Of a DNA stretch of 64,000 nucleotides, positions 29,871 through 39,719 are shown in pieces. The position numbers and the translations under genes were made by a program. The stretch is taken from contig CAMLMV010000006.1 of NCBI GenBank assembly GCA_946481275.1, positions 62,001 through 126,000 of the forward strand. Direction: 5' to 3'. The notes under the pieces were generated by a model that saw nothing but the letters and a program-made list of their open reading frames with translations, had not been told where the DNA came from and did no database searches. The DNA is from an uncultured Massilia sp. GTDB lineage: Bacteria; Pseudomonadota; Gammaproteobacteria; Burkholderiales; Burkholderiaceae. How positions within the stretch are numbered: position 1 is the first letter of the stretch; each line of letters opens with the position of its first letter.

Positions 29871-30989
29871 ATGAGAATTGGTGTGCCGGCCGAAACGAGG
29901 CCGGGCGAGACACGTGTCGCAGCGACTCCCGAAACCGTCAAGAAGCTGGCCGCCCAGCACGAAGTGATCGTGCAATCGGGCGCCGGCATCCACGCTGCCG
30001 CGATCGATGATGCCTACGTCGCGGCCGGCGCCCGCATAGTCACGGCGGAAGAAGCCCTCGGGGCCGACCTCGTCCTGAAAGTGCGCAGCCCGGACGCCGG
30101 GGAGCGCGCGCTGATGAAACCGGGCGCCGCCCTCGTCGGCATCCTCAACCCGTTCGATACCGACAACCTGGCCGCGCTGGCCCAGCAGCGCATCACGGCG
30201 TTCGCGCTCGAAGCCGCGCCCCGGATCACGCGTGCCCAGTCGATGGACGTGCTGTCGTCCCAGGCCAACATCGCGGGCTACAAGGCCGTGATCATGGCGG
30301 CGAATGCGTATCAACGCTTCATGCCGATGCTGATGACGGCCGCCGGCACCGTGAAAGCGGCGCGCGTGCTGATCATGGGCGTCGGCGTCGCCGGCCTGCA
30401 GGCCATCGCGACCGCGAAGCGCCTGGGCGCCGTCATCGAAGCGTCCGACGTGCGTCCGCCCGTGAAGGAGCAGGTGGAATCGCTGGGCGCCAAGTTCATC
30501 GACGTGCCGTTCCTCACGGACGAGGAACGCGAGATCGCCAAGGGCGTGGGCGGCTATGCGCGGCCGATGCCGGCCGACTGGATGCGGCGCCAGGCGGAAC
30601 TCGTGCACGAGCGCGCGAAGCTGGCGGACATCGTCATCACGACCGCGCTGATCCCCGGTCGCAAGGCGCCCGTGCTCATCGCGGAAGAGACGGTGCGCGC
30701 GATGAAACCGGGCTCCGTGATCGTCGACATGGCCATCGAGCAGGGCGGCAACTGTCCGCTGACGGAGCTTGGCAAGACGGTCGTCAAGCACGGCGTGACG
30801 ATCATCGGCGAGCCGAACCTGCCGGCGCTCGTTGCGGCCGACGCGTCGGCCCTGTATGCCCGCAACGTGCTGGACTTTTTGAAACTCGTGATCGACAAGG
30901 ACGGGAAGCTCGTCATCGACCGCGAGGACGAGATCGTGCGCGCGGTGCTCGTCGCCATCGACGGCGACGTGCTGCGCAAAGCGGCGTAA
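29871..30989 (+). CDS. pntAA: NAD(P) transhydrogenase subunit alpha, NAD-binding part
   Basis: This 372-aa soluble subunit (domain I) binds NAD(H) in the proton-translocating transhydrogenase, which makes NADPH from NADH. It starts [20 protein letters not shown], shows the RQD-loop-type region, and the Rossmann motif [21 protein letters not shown] with the acidic end of strand two (EASDVRP). ATG 29871 follows GGAGG at 29862. The complex is split in three genes as in Rhodospirillum rubrum, not two as in E. coli. Confidence 0.95.
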   Translation: MRIGVPAETRPGETRVAATPETVKKLAAQHEVIVQSGAGIHAAAIDDAYVAAGARIVTAEEALGADLVLKVRSPDAGERALMKPGAALVGILNPFDTDNLAALAQQRITAFALEAAPRITRAQSMDVLSSQANIAGYKAVIMAANAYQRFMPMLMTAAGTVKAARVLIMGVGVAGLQAIATAKRLGAVIEASDVRPPVKEQVESLGAKFIDVPFLTDEEREIAKGVGGYARPMPADWMRRQAELVHERAKLADIVITTALIPGRKAPVLIAEETVRAMKPGSVIVDMAIEQGGNCPLTELGKTVVKHGVTIIGEPNLPALVAADASALYARNVLDFLKLVIDKDGKLVIDREDEIVRAVLVAIDGDVLRKAA

Positions 30990-31005
30990 CTCAAGGAGAC
31001 GCGTC

Positions 31006-31359
31006 ATGGAAATCAGCCATACCATCATCAACCTGATCATCTTCGTGCTGGCGATCTATGTCGGCTACCACGTCGTGTGGACCGTCACGCCCGCGCTGCA
31101 CACGCCGCTGATGGCGGTGACGAACGCCGTGTCGGCCATCATCATCGTCGGCGCCATGCTGGCGGCCGGCCTGACGGAGGGCCTGACGGGGCAAGTTGCC
31201 GGCACAATCGCGGTCGCGCTGGCCGCCGTGAACGTGTTCGGCGGCTTCCTCGTCACCCAGCGCATGCTGGAGATGTTCAAGAAGAAGGAGCCGAAAGCGA
31301 AGCCGGCGCCGAACGCCAAGGATGCCGCCGGCGCCGTCCATGCCAAGGAGGCCGCATGA
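31006..31359 (+). CDS. pntAB: NAD(P) transhydrogenase subunit alpha, membrane part
   Basis: This 117-aa inner-membrane protein carries the first helices of the transhydrogenase proton channel (three hydrophobic segments at about 6-24, 32-55 and 60-80, with [18 protein letters not shown] typical of the family) and a charged, Ala/Lys-rich C-terminal tail. It lies 16 bases after pntAA and its stop overlaps the pntB start (ATGA at 31356). Confidence 0.94.
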   Translation: MEISHTIINLIIFVLAIYVGYHVVWTVTPALHTPLMAVTNAVSAIIIVGAMLAAGLTEGLTGQVAGTIAVALAAVNVFGGFLVTQRMLEMFKKKEPKAKPAPNAKDAAGAVHAKEAA

Positions 31360-32813
31360 ACATGATCAGCATGAACGTCGTGACGCTGCTGTACCTCGTG
31401 GCGTCCGTGTGCTTCATCCAGGCCTTGAAGGGCCTGTCCTCGCCGTCGACCGCGCGCATGGGCAACGCGTTCGGCATGACGGGCATGGGCATCGCCGTCC
31501 TCACGACCATCGCCCTGATGTTCAAGCTGAAGGAGCAGATGCAGACGGGCGGCATGGGCTTTGGCCTCGTCCTGCTCGGCGTGGTCGTCGGCGGCGCCAT
31601 CGGTGCCATCGCGGCGAAGCGCGTCGAGATGACCAAGATGCCGGAACTGGTGGCCGCCATGCACTCGCTGATCGGCCTCGCGGCCGTGTGCATCGCCATC
31701 GCGGCCGTGTCCGAGCCGTGGGCTTTCAACATCGCCGCGCGCGGCGAAGGGCTCCCGTTCGGTAACCGCCTCGAACTGTTCATCGGCACGTTCGTCGGCG
31801 CCGTCACGTTCTCCGGTTCCGTGATCGCGTTCGGCAAGCTGGCCGGCAAATACAAGTTCCGTTTGTTCCAGGGCGCGCCCGTGCGCTACCCGGGCCAGCA
31901 CATGATCAACCTGATCGTCGCCCTCGCCATCATCGGCCTGGGCCTGGTGTTCTGCTTTTCAAGCGGCGCCGCGCCCGCGTGGACGCCGTACATCGTGATG
32001 GCCGTGCTGTCGTTCGTGCTGGGCGTGCTGATCATCATCCCGATCGGCGGCGCGGACATGCCCGTCGTCGTGTCGATGCTGAACTCCTATTCCGGCTGGG
32101 CGGCTGCGGGCATCGGCTTCTCGCTGAACAACTCGATGCTGATCATCGCGGGCTCGCTCGTGGGTTCGTCGGGCGCGATCCTGTCGTACATCATGTGCAA
32201 GGCGATGAACCGCTCGTTCTTCAACGTGATCCTGGGCGGCTTCGGCGGCGAGGCAGCTGCCAGCGACAGCGGCGGCGCGAAGGAACAGCGTCCCGTCAAA
32301 TCGGGCTCGCCGGAAGACGCGGCGTTCATCCTGCAGAACGCGGAATCCGTCATCATCGTGCCGGGCTACGGCCTCGCGGTGGCGCGTGCCCAGCACACGG
32401 TGAAGGAACTGGTCGACAAGCTGACGGAACACGGCGTGCAGGTGCGCTATGCGATCCACCCGGTGGCGGGCCGCATGCCGGGCCACATGAACGTGCTGCT
32501 GGCGGAAGCCGAGGTGCCGTACGACCAGGTGGCCGAAATGGAAGACATCAACGGCGAATTCGGCCAGACGGACGTGGTGCTCGTGCTGGGCGCGAACGAC
32601 GTCGTGAACCCGGCCGCGAAGGATCCGAAGTCGCCGATCGCGGGGATGCCGATTCTCGAGGCCTATAAAGCCAAGAGCATCATCGTCAACAAGCGGTCGA
32701 TGGCGTCGGGCTATGCGGGGCTGGACAACGATCTCTTCTATCAGCCGAACACGATGATGGTGTTCGGCGACGCGAAGAAGGTCATTGAATCGATGGTGAA
32801 AGCCGTCGAGTAA
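31356..32813 (+). CDS. pntB: NAD(P) transhydrogenase subunit beta
   Basis: This 485-aa subunit has about nine membrane helices followed by the cytosolic NADP(H)-binding domain III (from about 300). [20 protein letters not shown] is the NADP-binding Rossmann variant, and [29 protein letters not shown] and [17 protein letters not shown] are the standard domain III motifs. With pntAA and pntAB it forms the enzyme that uses the proton gradient to reduce NADP. Confidence 0.96.
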   Translation: MNMISMNVVTLLYLVASVCFIQALKGLSSPSTARMGNAFGMTGMGIAVLTTIALMFKLKEQMQTGGMGFGLVLLGVVVGGAIGAIAAKRVEMTKMPELVAAMHSLIGLAAVCIAIAAVSEPWAFNIAARGEGLPFGNRLELFIGTFVGAVTFSGSVIAFGKLAGKYKFRLFQGAPVRYPGQHMINLIVALAIIGLGLVFCFSSGAAPAWTPYIVMAVLSFVLGVLIIIPIGGADMPVVVSMLNSYSGWAAAGIGFSLNNSMLIIAGSLVGSSGAILSYIMCKAMNRSFFNVILGGFGGEAAASDSGGAKEQRPVKSGSPEDAAFILQNAESVIIVPGYGLAVARAQHTVKELVDKLTEHGVQVRYAIHPVAGRMPGHMNVLLAEAEVPYDQVAEMEDINGEFGQTDVVLVLGANDVVNPAAKDPKSPIAGMPILEAYKAKSIIVNKRSMASGYAGLDNDLFYQPNTMMVFGDAKKVIESMVKAVE

Positions 32814-32816
32814 CGC

Positions 32817-34001
32817 CTACCGGCGGCCGAACATCATCAACTCGGCGAGCAGCATGCGCGCTGGCTTGACGGTGTCCAGCGCCGCCAGCGCGAGCCCGAA
32901 CAGGGGTTGCAGCGGCCCCGTATTCGCGAACACGCGCGCCATCGCATCCGTCGTGCGGATGATGGCGCCGCGGTCGCGCGCACGTTCTTCCGCAAAGCGG
33001 GCCAGCGCGTCCGCGATGCCGCCGCCGTCATCGTAATTCTGGTCGATCCCCCGTGCCAGCAGGCGCGCCAGCACGGCCGCATCGCGCAGGCCGAGATTCA
33101 AACCTTGTCCCGCGACGGGGTGCAGCGTTTGCGCCGCATTGCCGATGGCGACCGTGCGCGCCGAGAACCGCGGATCGGCATTCAGCCCGAGCGGAAACGC
33201 CGCCCGCGCCGATGCGCGGGTAAAGGTGCCGAGACGTTCGCCGAACGCGTCGCCCAGCTGGCGCAGGAATTCAGGCTCGCCCAGGTCCAGCAGCTGCTGC
33301 GCGCGTTCCGGCCGCACGCACCATACCAGCGCGTACTGGTGGCCGTCCGCGCCGTCCTGCGGCAGCAGCGCGAGCGGGCCTTCGTCCGTGAAGCGTTCGA
33401 AGGCGCGGTGCGGGAGCGGCTGGCTCGTCGACACGCGCGCGATGACGGCCGTTTGCGCGTAGTCGCGCCGCTGGGTGCGTTCCGCCTGCTCGCCGAACAC
33501 GCCGCCCTCGGCCTGCACGGCCACCTTCGCATGGAGCTTGCGGCCGTCGTCCAGGTCGAGCACGACGCCGTCGCGGTCTTCATGGAGCGCCGCCACGCGC
33601 ACGGGGCGCAAGGTCTGCACGCCCGCGCGGTCGCAGGCGCGCACCAGCGCGTCGACGACGTCGCCGTAGCGCGCCACATAGCCCAGCGCGTCGAGATCAT
33701 GTTCGGCACGGTCCATCATGCTGCGGCCCAGGTGGCCGCGGCGCGACACGTGGATCTGGTGGATCGGCGTCGCGTGCGGCTGCACGTTGGCCCAGGCGCC
33801 CACGTCGACGAGCAGCTGGCGGCTGCCCCACGACAGCGCGATCGAGCGCGGGTCCGAGATTGCCTGGCCCAGCGACTTCGCATCGACGAGGGCAATGCGG
33901 CCCGCGTCCACGCCGCGGCGCGCCATCAGCGCGGCCAGCGCAAGGCCGACCGGGCCGGCGCCGCAGATCGCAACGTCGACGGACAGCGTGTCTTCAGCCA
34001 T
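32817..34001 (-). CDS. ubiH: UbiH-family FAD-dependent ubiquinone-biosynthesis hydroxylase
   Basis: This 394-aa flavoprotein monooxygenase hydroxylates a polyprenyl-phenol ring in ubiquinone synthesis. The N-terminal dinucleotide fold is VAICGAGPVGLALAALMARR. The second FAD motif near 290 reads VAIGNAAQTLHPVAGQGLNLG, the UbiH/COQ6 form. The start codon overlaps the pepP stop by 8 bases; pepP-ubiH is also the E. coli order. UbiH, UbiF and UbiI are hard to separate by motif, so the ring position hydroxylated is inferred from synteny. Confidence 0.9.
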   Translation of the reverse strand: MAEDTLSVDVAICGAGPVGLALAALMARRGVDAGRIALVDAKSLGQAISDPRSIALSWGSRQLLVDVGAWANVQPHATPIHQIHVSRRGHLGRSMMDRAEHDLDALGYVARYGDVVDALVRACDRAGVQTLRPVRVAALHEDRDGVVLDLDDGRKLHAKVAVQAEGGVFGEQAERTQRRDYAQTAVIARVSTSQPLPHRAFERFTDEGPLALLPQDGADGHQYALVWCVRPERAQQLLDLGEPEFLRQLGDAFGERLGTFTRASARAAFPLGLNADPRFSARTVAIGNAAQTLHPVAGQGLNLGLRDAAVLARLLARGIDQNYDDGGGIADALARFAEERARDRGAIIRTTDAMARVFANTGPLQPLFGLALAALDTVKPARMLLAELMMFGRR

Positions 34002-35322
34002 GCGTCGTCCCCACGATCGCTTCGATCTCCGCCACCGTCTTCGGCGCGGACGCCGTCAGCAGGCGGTAGCCTTCCTTCGTCACGACGACGTCGTCCTCGA
34101 TGCGGATGCCGATGTGCCAGAAGCGTTCCGGCACGCCGTCGGCCGGGCGCACGTAGATGCCCGGTTCGACCGTCACCACCATGCCCTCTTGCAGCGGACG
34201 GGAAGGCTTCTCGGCCTGCGTGACGTCGCGGTACGCACCCACGTCGTGCACGTCCATGCCGAGCCAGTGGCCCGTGCCGTGCATGTAGAACGGGACGTGG
34301 GCCTTGTTTGCGATGGCGTCGTCGACGCTGGCATAGTCCGATATCAGGCCCAGGTCCAGCATGCCCTGCACGAGCACGCGCAGCGCCGCTTCGTGGAACG
34401 CGCTGTACGGCCGGCCCGGCGCGATGGCCTTGAAGGCCGCGTCCTGCGCGGCCAGGACGAGCTCGTAGAGTGTCCTCTGCGCGTCGGTAAAGCGGCCGCC
34501 GACGGGGAACGTGCGGGTGATGTCGGAGGCGTAGCCATCGAGCTCGCAGCCGGCGTCGATCAGCACGAGGTCGCCATCCTGCATCTGCCGGTCATTGACG
34601 TTGTAGTGCAGGATGCAGGCGTTCGGGCCGGACGCCACGATGGGCGTGTAGGCCGGGAACTGGGCGCCGTGCTTGCGGAAGGCGTACAGCAGCTCCGCTT
34701 CCAGTTCGTACTCGAACATGCCGGGCTTCGCCGCGCGCATCGCGCGTGCGTGCGCGCCGCCGGAGATCTCGCCGGCGCGCAGCATCACCGCCTGTTCGTC
34801 GGCGTCTTTTATCAAACGCATCTCGTCCAGCAGCGGCAGCAGGTTGACGAACGTGCCGGGCGCCGTCGTGCCGCTACGGCCTTGCGCGCGCACGGCCTTG
34901 ATCCAGCCCGTCACCTGCGCGTCGAGCGCCGCGTTCGACGCCACCGCGTAGTACAGCGCAGGGGCGTTGGCGAGGATGCGGGCCATGTGCGTATCCAGTT
35001 CGCCGATGGGGTAGGCGTCGTCGACACCGAACGCCGTGCGCGCCGCTTCCGGGCCGTGGCGGTAGCCGTCCCAGATCTCGCGTTCGACGTTCTTCTCGCG
35101 GCAGAACAGGATGGAGCGGGCCGGCCTGTCGCCCGTCGCGGCGACGAGTACCAGCACGCTTTCCGGTTCCGTGAAGCCGGTCAGGTAGTAGAAGGAACTG
35201 TCGTGGCGGTAGGGGTAGTCGCTGTCGCCGTTGCGCAGCACCTCCGGCGCGGTGGGCAGCACGGCGACGGCGCCCGGCTGCATCTGCGCGGCCAGGCGCG
35301 CGCGTCGTGCGGCGTAATCCAT
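33994..35322 (-). CDS. pepP: Xaa-Pro aminopeptidase (aminopeptidase P)
   Basis: This 442-aa cytosolic metallopeptidase removes an N-terminal residue preceding proline. It has the N-terminal creatinase-like domain (YPYRHDSSFYYLTGFTEP) and the pita-bread catalytic domain. The dinuclear metal ligands are visible: the Asp pair in LIDAGCELDGYASDITRTFP, His in GTGHWLGMDVHD, Glu in TVEPGIYV and Glu in IRIEDDVVV. ATG 35322 shares bases with the murU stop (TGATG), so translation is coupled. Upstream frame extension is unsupported. Confidence 0.95.
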   Translation of the reverse strand: MDYAARRARLAAQMQPGAVAVLPTAPEVLRNGDSDYPYRHDSSFYYLTGFTEPESVLVLVAATGDRPARSILFCREKNVEREIWDGYRHGPEAARTAFGVDDAYPIGELDTHMARILANAPALYYAVASNAALDAQVTGWIKAVRAQGRSGTTAPGTFVNLLPLLDEMRLIKDADEQAVMLRAGEISGGAHARAMRAAKPGMFEYELEAELLYAFRKHGAQFPAYTPIVASGPNACILHYNVNDRQMQDGDLVLIDAGCELDGYASDITRTFPVGGRFTDAQRTLYELVLAAQDAAFKAIAPGRPYSAFHEAALRVLVQGMLDLGLISDYASVDDAIANKAHVPFYMHGTGHWLGMDVHDVGAYRDVTQAEKPSRPLQEGMVVTVEPGIYVRPADGVPERFWHIGIRIEDDVVVTKEGYRLLTASAPKTVAEIEAIVGTTHG

Positions 35323-36047
35323 CAGGCGCCCGCCTTCGAGACGGAGCCTGGCGGCGCGTTGAGTTCTTCGAGCTGGCGCACGGTGCCCACGTTGACCCAT
35401 TCACCGCTGTAGATCTCGCCGCCCACGCGACCCTGATCAATGAACTTGCGCATCAGCGGGCCGAATTTCAGGAACTCGCCAGCCTTGATCCCGTCAAACA
35501 TCTCAGGACGATACACACCGATGCCGGCGAAATTCCATTTCGGGCTGCCGTCGTTGGACAGTGTGTACATCGTCAGGCCGAAGTCGCCGTCCGGGTTGTG
35601 CCACGGGTTCGGCGTCAGGTACAGCCAGGCGATGTCGCGCTTCTCGGTCGGAATGAGCTGACCGACGGCGTCCCGGTCCTTGAGCGCGTCGAGGACTTGT
35701 TCGAAGTCGAAGTAGGGCGCGTAGATGTCGCCGGAGACGGCCAGGAACGGTTCGTCGCCGAGCAGGTGCAGCGCGTTCACGATGCCGCCGGCCGTTTCCA
35801 GCGGCGTCGGCTCGTGCGAGTAGACGATGCGCGCGCCGTAGCGGCTGCCGTCGCCCAGCGCTTCCTCGATCATGTGGCCGAGGTGGGAGTGGTTGATGAC
35901 GATGTCCTTGATACCGGCGCGCACGAGGTTCAGCACGTGCCAGGTGATGAGGGGGCGGCCCCGCACCTTGAGCAGGGGCTTGGGGCAGGTGTCGGTCAGC
36001 GGACGCATCCGCTCGCCGCGGCCCGCGGCGAAGATCATGGCTTTCAT
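35322..36047 (-). CDS. murU: N-acetylmuramate alpha-1-phosphate uridylyltransferase
   Basis: This 241-aa nucleotidyltransferase has the signature MIFAAGRGERMRPLTDTCPK, PLLKVRGRPLI, the metal-site Asp in VSGDIYAPYF, and a terminal WVNVGT motif. With AmgK next door it forms the cell-wall recycling bypass: AmgK makes MurNAc 1-phosphate and MurU turns it to UDP-MurNAc, avoiding de novo MurA and fosfomycin. The pair next to lptD is the arrangement known in Pseudomonas. Confidence 0.92.
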   Translation of the reverse strand: MKAMIFAAGRGERMRPLTDTCPKPLLKVRGRPLITWHVLNLVRAGIKDIVINHSHLGHMIEEALGDGSRYGARIVYSHEPTPLETAGGIVNALHLLGDEPFLAVSGDIYAPYFDFEQVLDALKDRDAVGQLIPTEKRDIAWLYLTPNPWHNPDGDFGLTMYTLSNDGSPKWNFAGIGVYRPEMFDGIKAGEFLKFGPLMRKFIDQGRVGGEIYSGEWVNVGTVRQLEELNAPPGSVSKAGA

Positions 36048-36057
36048 CGGCGGGTCT

Positions 36058-37116
36058 TCAGAAGGTGTAGCCGACCTGCGGCGCCTTGTCCTCGAGCGCG
36101 TCGAGCAGGCGCAGGAGCGGCTTGAGTTCGGTGTAGCGGTTGGCGGTCTTGCGCACGTAGTCCATCACCGTGGGCAGGTCGCCCAGGTAGTGGGATTTGC
36201 CGTCGCGGTAGTTCAGGCGGCAGAAGATGCCGAGGATTTTCAGGTGACGCTGCAGGGCCATGTATTCGAAGTCGCGGTAGAACGCGTCGATGTCCGGATT
36301 GACGGGCAGGCCGACCTGCTTCGCGCTTTGCCAGTAACGCACGACCCAGTCCAGCACGAATTCCTCGTCCCACTGGATGTAGGCGTCGCGCAGCAGCGAG
36401 GCCAGGTCGTAGGTGACGGGGCCGTAGACGGCGTCCTGGAAATCCAGCACGCCCGGGTTGCCCTGGTCGAGGAACATCAGGTTGCGCGAATGGAAATCGC
36501 GGTGCATGTACACCTGCTGCTGCGCCAGCACGTTCGCCGTGATCGCCTCGAACACTTTATCGAGCTGGGCGCGCTGGATGTCGTTCAGCTTCGCGTCCAG
36601 GTGGCGCTCGATGAACCACTCGGGGAACAGGTTCAGCTCGCGCAGCACGAACGCGCGGTCGAATTCCGGCAGCACGCCGGCCTGGCTCGCCATCTGGAAC
36701 TTGATGAGGGCGTCGATGGCGTCCGAGTACATGAACGGGGCGTTGTCGACGTCCAGGCGTTGCAGGTACGTCGTCGTGCCGAGGTCGGACAGCAGCAGGA
36801 AGCCGGCTTCCACGTTGCGGGCCACGATGGCGGGCACGGTGACGCCGGCGTCGCGCAGCAGGCCGTCGACGTGGATGAAGGCCGGCACGTTTTCGCGCTC
36901 CGGCGGGGCGTCCATGGCGATGAGCGTGTCACCCAGTTTGTCGCGTAGCGCCGGCACAACGTCGAGGCGGAAGTAACGGCGGAAACTCGCATCGGCCGAC
37001 GCGGGACGCAGGCTGGCGACGTCGACCAGGTCCAGCGAGACGAGCCATTCCGTCAGCTGGGCGAGGCGGGCATCCTTGTCAGAGGGGGAGGGAGCGTGTT
37101 GAGACTGAGAAGACAT
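36058..37116 (-). CDS. amgK: N-acetylmuramate/N-acetylglucosamine anomeric kinase
   Basis: This 352-aa kinase of the aminoglycoside-phosphotransferase fold phosphorylates the C1 of MurNAc or GlcNAc in peptidoglycan recycling. The catalytic loop YMHRDFHSRNLMFL (Asp as base, Asn as metal ligand) and the DFG-like LDFQDAVYGPVTYDLASLL are clear. The start at 37116 was taken as the longest plausible one before the intergenic region. murU begins 10 bases downstream, and lptD is divergent. Confidence 0.92.
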   Translation of the reverse strand: MSSQSQHAPSPSDKDARLAQLTEWLVSLDLVDVASLRPASADASFRRYFRLDVVPALRDKLGDTLIAMDAPPERENVPAFIHVDGLLRDAGVTVPAIVARNVEAGFLLLSDLGTTTYLQRLDVDNAPFMYSDAIDALIKFQMASQAGVLPEFDRAFVLRELNLFPEWFIERHLDAKLNDIQRAQLDKVFEAITANVLAQQQVYMHRDFHSRNLMFLDQGNPGVLDFQDAVYGPVTYDLASLLRDAYIQWDEEFVLDWVVRYWQSAKQVGLPVNPDIDAFYRDFEYMALQRHLKILGIFCRLNYRDGKSHYLGDLPTVMDYVRKTANRYTELKPLLRLLDALEDKAPQVGYTF

Positions 37117-37432
37117 GAAGCGTCCCGGTGAACGGGTTGGTGACAGGAGTTGTAGGTTTGCCCATGCATTCCGGCAGGGGCGGTTCGGGTGTAATGATAC
37201 GCCATTTCCCCGTGCACCGGACCACCCGAGCCCGCGACGAGAAAGTTCGCATTGTTAAAATTGTATCTATCGGTAAAAATCATTTCCCTTTGAAAATCAA
37301 AGAGTTATGGTCCACCGTCGCGCTTGCGGATCATTACCGCTGGACCGACTAACGCGACCGTGCCGCACGAATTCCCCTATAATAAGGGATTCAATCCAAA
37401 CAATCGCCCTCCATGGTGCAACGCGATCTTTC
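37117..37432. other. amgK/lptD divergent intergenic region
   Basis: These 316 bases hold the promoters of both operons. A perfect TATAAT is seen at 37378-37383 for lptD, and TATCAT (minus strand, 37194-37199) may be the -10 of amgK. The middle (37240-37320) is AT-rich compared with the surroundings. No gene was found. Confidence 0.6.
37378..37383 (+). promoter_or_regulatory. -10 box of the lptD operon
   Basis: Perfect TATAAT 50 bases before the lptD start. The -35 position is weak (GCGACC at 37354-37359, 18-bp spacer). Confidence 0.45.
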
Positions 37433-39691
37433 ATGAGCTGGATGACGGCCCTACCTTTCCCGCCGCGGCGAATTGCCGCCGCCGTGTCTGCCCTCGTGGC
37501 CGTGGCCACGGGACCGCTGTATGCGCAGACGGCGGCACCTGCATCCACCCGCCCCGACGAGCAGGACCTGCCGATCACGATGCGCGCCGAGTCGTTCAGC
37601 GGCCGCCCGGACCGCATCCTGAACATGGAACGCAACGTGGAGATCACGCGCGGCGCCACCGGCGTCACGGCGGACACCGCGTGTTACCGCCGCGTCGAGG
37701 ACGAGGTCACGGCGGAAGGCCACATCACGATGTGGCGCTTCGGCGACCGCTACAAGGGCGACGCCCTGCAGCTGAACCTGGAAACGGGTAAAGGCTGGGT
37801 GCTGCATCCGGAATACCGCCTGGCCATGAACAATGCGCAGGGCAAGGCGCAGCGCATCAACTTCCTGGGCGAGGACCAGGCCGTCGTCGTCGACGGCACG
37901 TACAGCACGTGCGAAGGGCCCGACCCGGACTGGTATCTTAAATCCAGCACGTTGCGGCTGGACCAGGGCCGCGACGTCGGCACGGCCGGCAAGACGATCA
38001 TCTATTTCAAGGACGTGCCCATCATCGGCACGCCGGCGCTGTCGTTCTCGCTGTCGGGCGCGCGCCGCTCCGGCTGGCTGCCGCCCACGATCGGCGTCGG
38101 CTCCAAGGGCTCGGCCGAGCTGATGGTGCCGTACTACGTGAACATCGCGCCCAACCGCGACCTGACGCTGTTCCCGCGCTACATCTTCGCGCGCGGGCTG
38201 CAGCTGGGGGCGACGGGGCGCTACCTGGGCGAGACGGAGCGCGGCTCGTACCACGGCGAGACGCACCTGGAATACCTCGCGAACGACCGCCTGGCGCACC
38301 GCGACCGCTGGTGGGTCGACACGCTGCACAGCCAGTTCCTGGCGCCCAACTGGACGTTCGGGTGGAATGCGCACGCGGCGTCCGACAACGAATACCCGTC
38401 CGACTTCTCGCGCACCGTCGCCGCCAGTGCGGAACGCCAGCTGCTGCGCGAGCTGCGCACCGACTACTACGGCCAATACTGGAACCTGACGGCGCGCGTG
38501 CAGAGCTACCAGGTGCTGCAGGATCCGGGCGCCGTCGCGAATCCGGATCTGACCGTGGCCACGCCGTATAACCGCCTGCCGACCATTAATTTCCACGCTG
38601 GGCGCTACGACGTGCTGGGCGGTTTCGACTGGGCGGTGGACGCGGAAGCCACGCGCTTCACGCACCCGGACGACAAACAGGTGCAGGGCGACCGCGCCAA
38701 CATGGTGGCACAGGTGAGCTATCCGTGGGTGCATCCGGGCTGGTTCGTCACGCCCAAGCTGATGCTGCACGCGACGCAGTACAACCTCACGCATAACGTC
38801 GATACCGACGACAAGATCTCGCGCGTGCTCCCCACGTTCTCGCTGGACAGCGGTCTCGTGTTCGAGCGCAAGTCGTCGCTGTTCAGTCCGGACGGCACGC
38901 AGACGCTGGAACCGCGGCTGTTCTACGTGCGCACGCCGTACAAGAACCAGGACGACATCCCCAACTTCGACACGGGGGTGGCAGGCTTCAACTACGCCCA
39001 GCTGTTCACGGAAAACCGCTTCGTCGGCGCCGACAAGGTGTCGGATGCGAACCAGCTGACGGCGGCGATCGTGTCGCGCTTCATCGAGGCCAACGGCGCC
39101 GAGCGCCTGCGCCTCGCGGTCGGCAGCCGCTATTACTTCACCGATCCGCGCGTGCGCTTGAATTCGAACGAGCAAAGCAACCAGACCCGCTCGGACGCGC
39201 TGGTGGCGGCGTCGGGCCGCATCTCGGAGTCGTGGACCTTCGACAGCGGCGTACAATACGATGCACAGGCGCGCAGCCTGTACAGCTCGAACGTCGGGGT
39301 GCAGTGGCAGCCGGCCCCGATGAAGGTGTTGAACGTCGAATACCGCTTCCAGCGCGACACCTTCGGCATCGCCAACGGCTTCCGCAACGCCGACGTCTCC
39401 GGCCAGTGGCCGCTGTCGCAGCGGTGGTACGGTGTGACCCGGGTCAGCTACTCGGTGCGCGACCGCAAGCTGCTCGAGAGCCTCGTGGGGCTCGAGTACA
39501 AGGCGGATTGCTGGGTGTTCCGCATGGGTGCACAGCGTTTCGTGACCGCCGCGCAGAACGTCTCGACGACCAGCTTCTTCCAGCTCGAGCTGAACGGCCT
39601 GTCGCGCCTGGGCTTCGGTAACCCGCTGGAGACTTTCAACAAGAGCATTCCCGGCTACACCCGGCTGAACACCAACGTCGGCCGCCCCTGA
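37433..39691 (+). CDS. lptD: LPS-assembly protein LptD
   Basis: This 752-aa outer-membrane protein inserts lipopolysaccharide into the outer leaflet, with LptE as plug. It has a signal peptide ending GPLYAQ (about residue 26), an OstA-like periplasmic jelly-roll (MRAESFSGRPDRILNMERNV onward) and a 26-strand barrel. Cysteines occur at the two regions that form the essential disulfides (DTACYRR, STCEGPD and ADCWVF). ATG 37433 is preferred over the longer frame because it places the signal peptide correctly; ATG 37442 is also possible. It heads lptD-surA-pdxA-ksgA; the lptE gene is at 56356. Confidence 0.95.
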   Translation: MSWMTALPFPPRRIAAAVSALVAVATGPLYAQTAAPASTRPDEQDLPITMRAESFSGRPDRILNMERNVEITRGATGVTADTACYRRVEDEVTAEGHITMWRFGDRYKGDALQLNLETGKGWVLHPEYRLAMNNAQGKAQRINFLGEDQAVVVDGTYSTCEGPDPDWYLKSSTLRLDQGRDVGTAGKTIIYFKDVPIIGTPALSFSLSGARRSGWLPPTIGVGSKGSAELMVPYYVNIAPNRDLTLFPRYIFARGLQLGATGRYLGETERGSYHGETHLEYLANDRLAHRDRWWVDTLHSQFLAPNWTFGWNAHAASDNEYPSDFSRTVAASAERQLLRELRTDYYGQYWNLTARVQSYQVLQDPGAVANPDLTVATPYNRLPTINFHAGRYDVLGGFDWAVDAEATRFTHPDDKQVQGDRANMVAQVSYPWVHPGWFVTPKLMLHATQYNLTHNVDTDDKISRVLPTFSLDSGLVFERKSSLFSPDGTQTLEPRLFYVRTPYKNQDDIPNFDTGVAGFNYAQLFTENRFVGADKVSDANQLTAAIVSRFIEANGAERLRLAVGSRYYFTDPRVRLNSNEQSNQTRSDALVAASGRISESWTFDSGVQYDAQARSLYSSNVGVQWQPAPMKVLNVEYRFQRDTFGIANGFRNADVSGQWPLSQRWYGVTRVSYSVRDRKLLESLVGLEYKADCWVFRMGAQRFVTAAQNVSTTSFFQLELNGLSRLGFGNPLETFNKSIPGYTRLNTNVGRP

Positions 39692-39719
39692 CCGGGCCAT
39701 GGACAACTAGATACCTGAA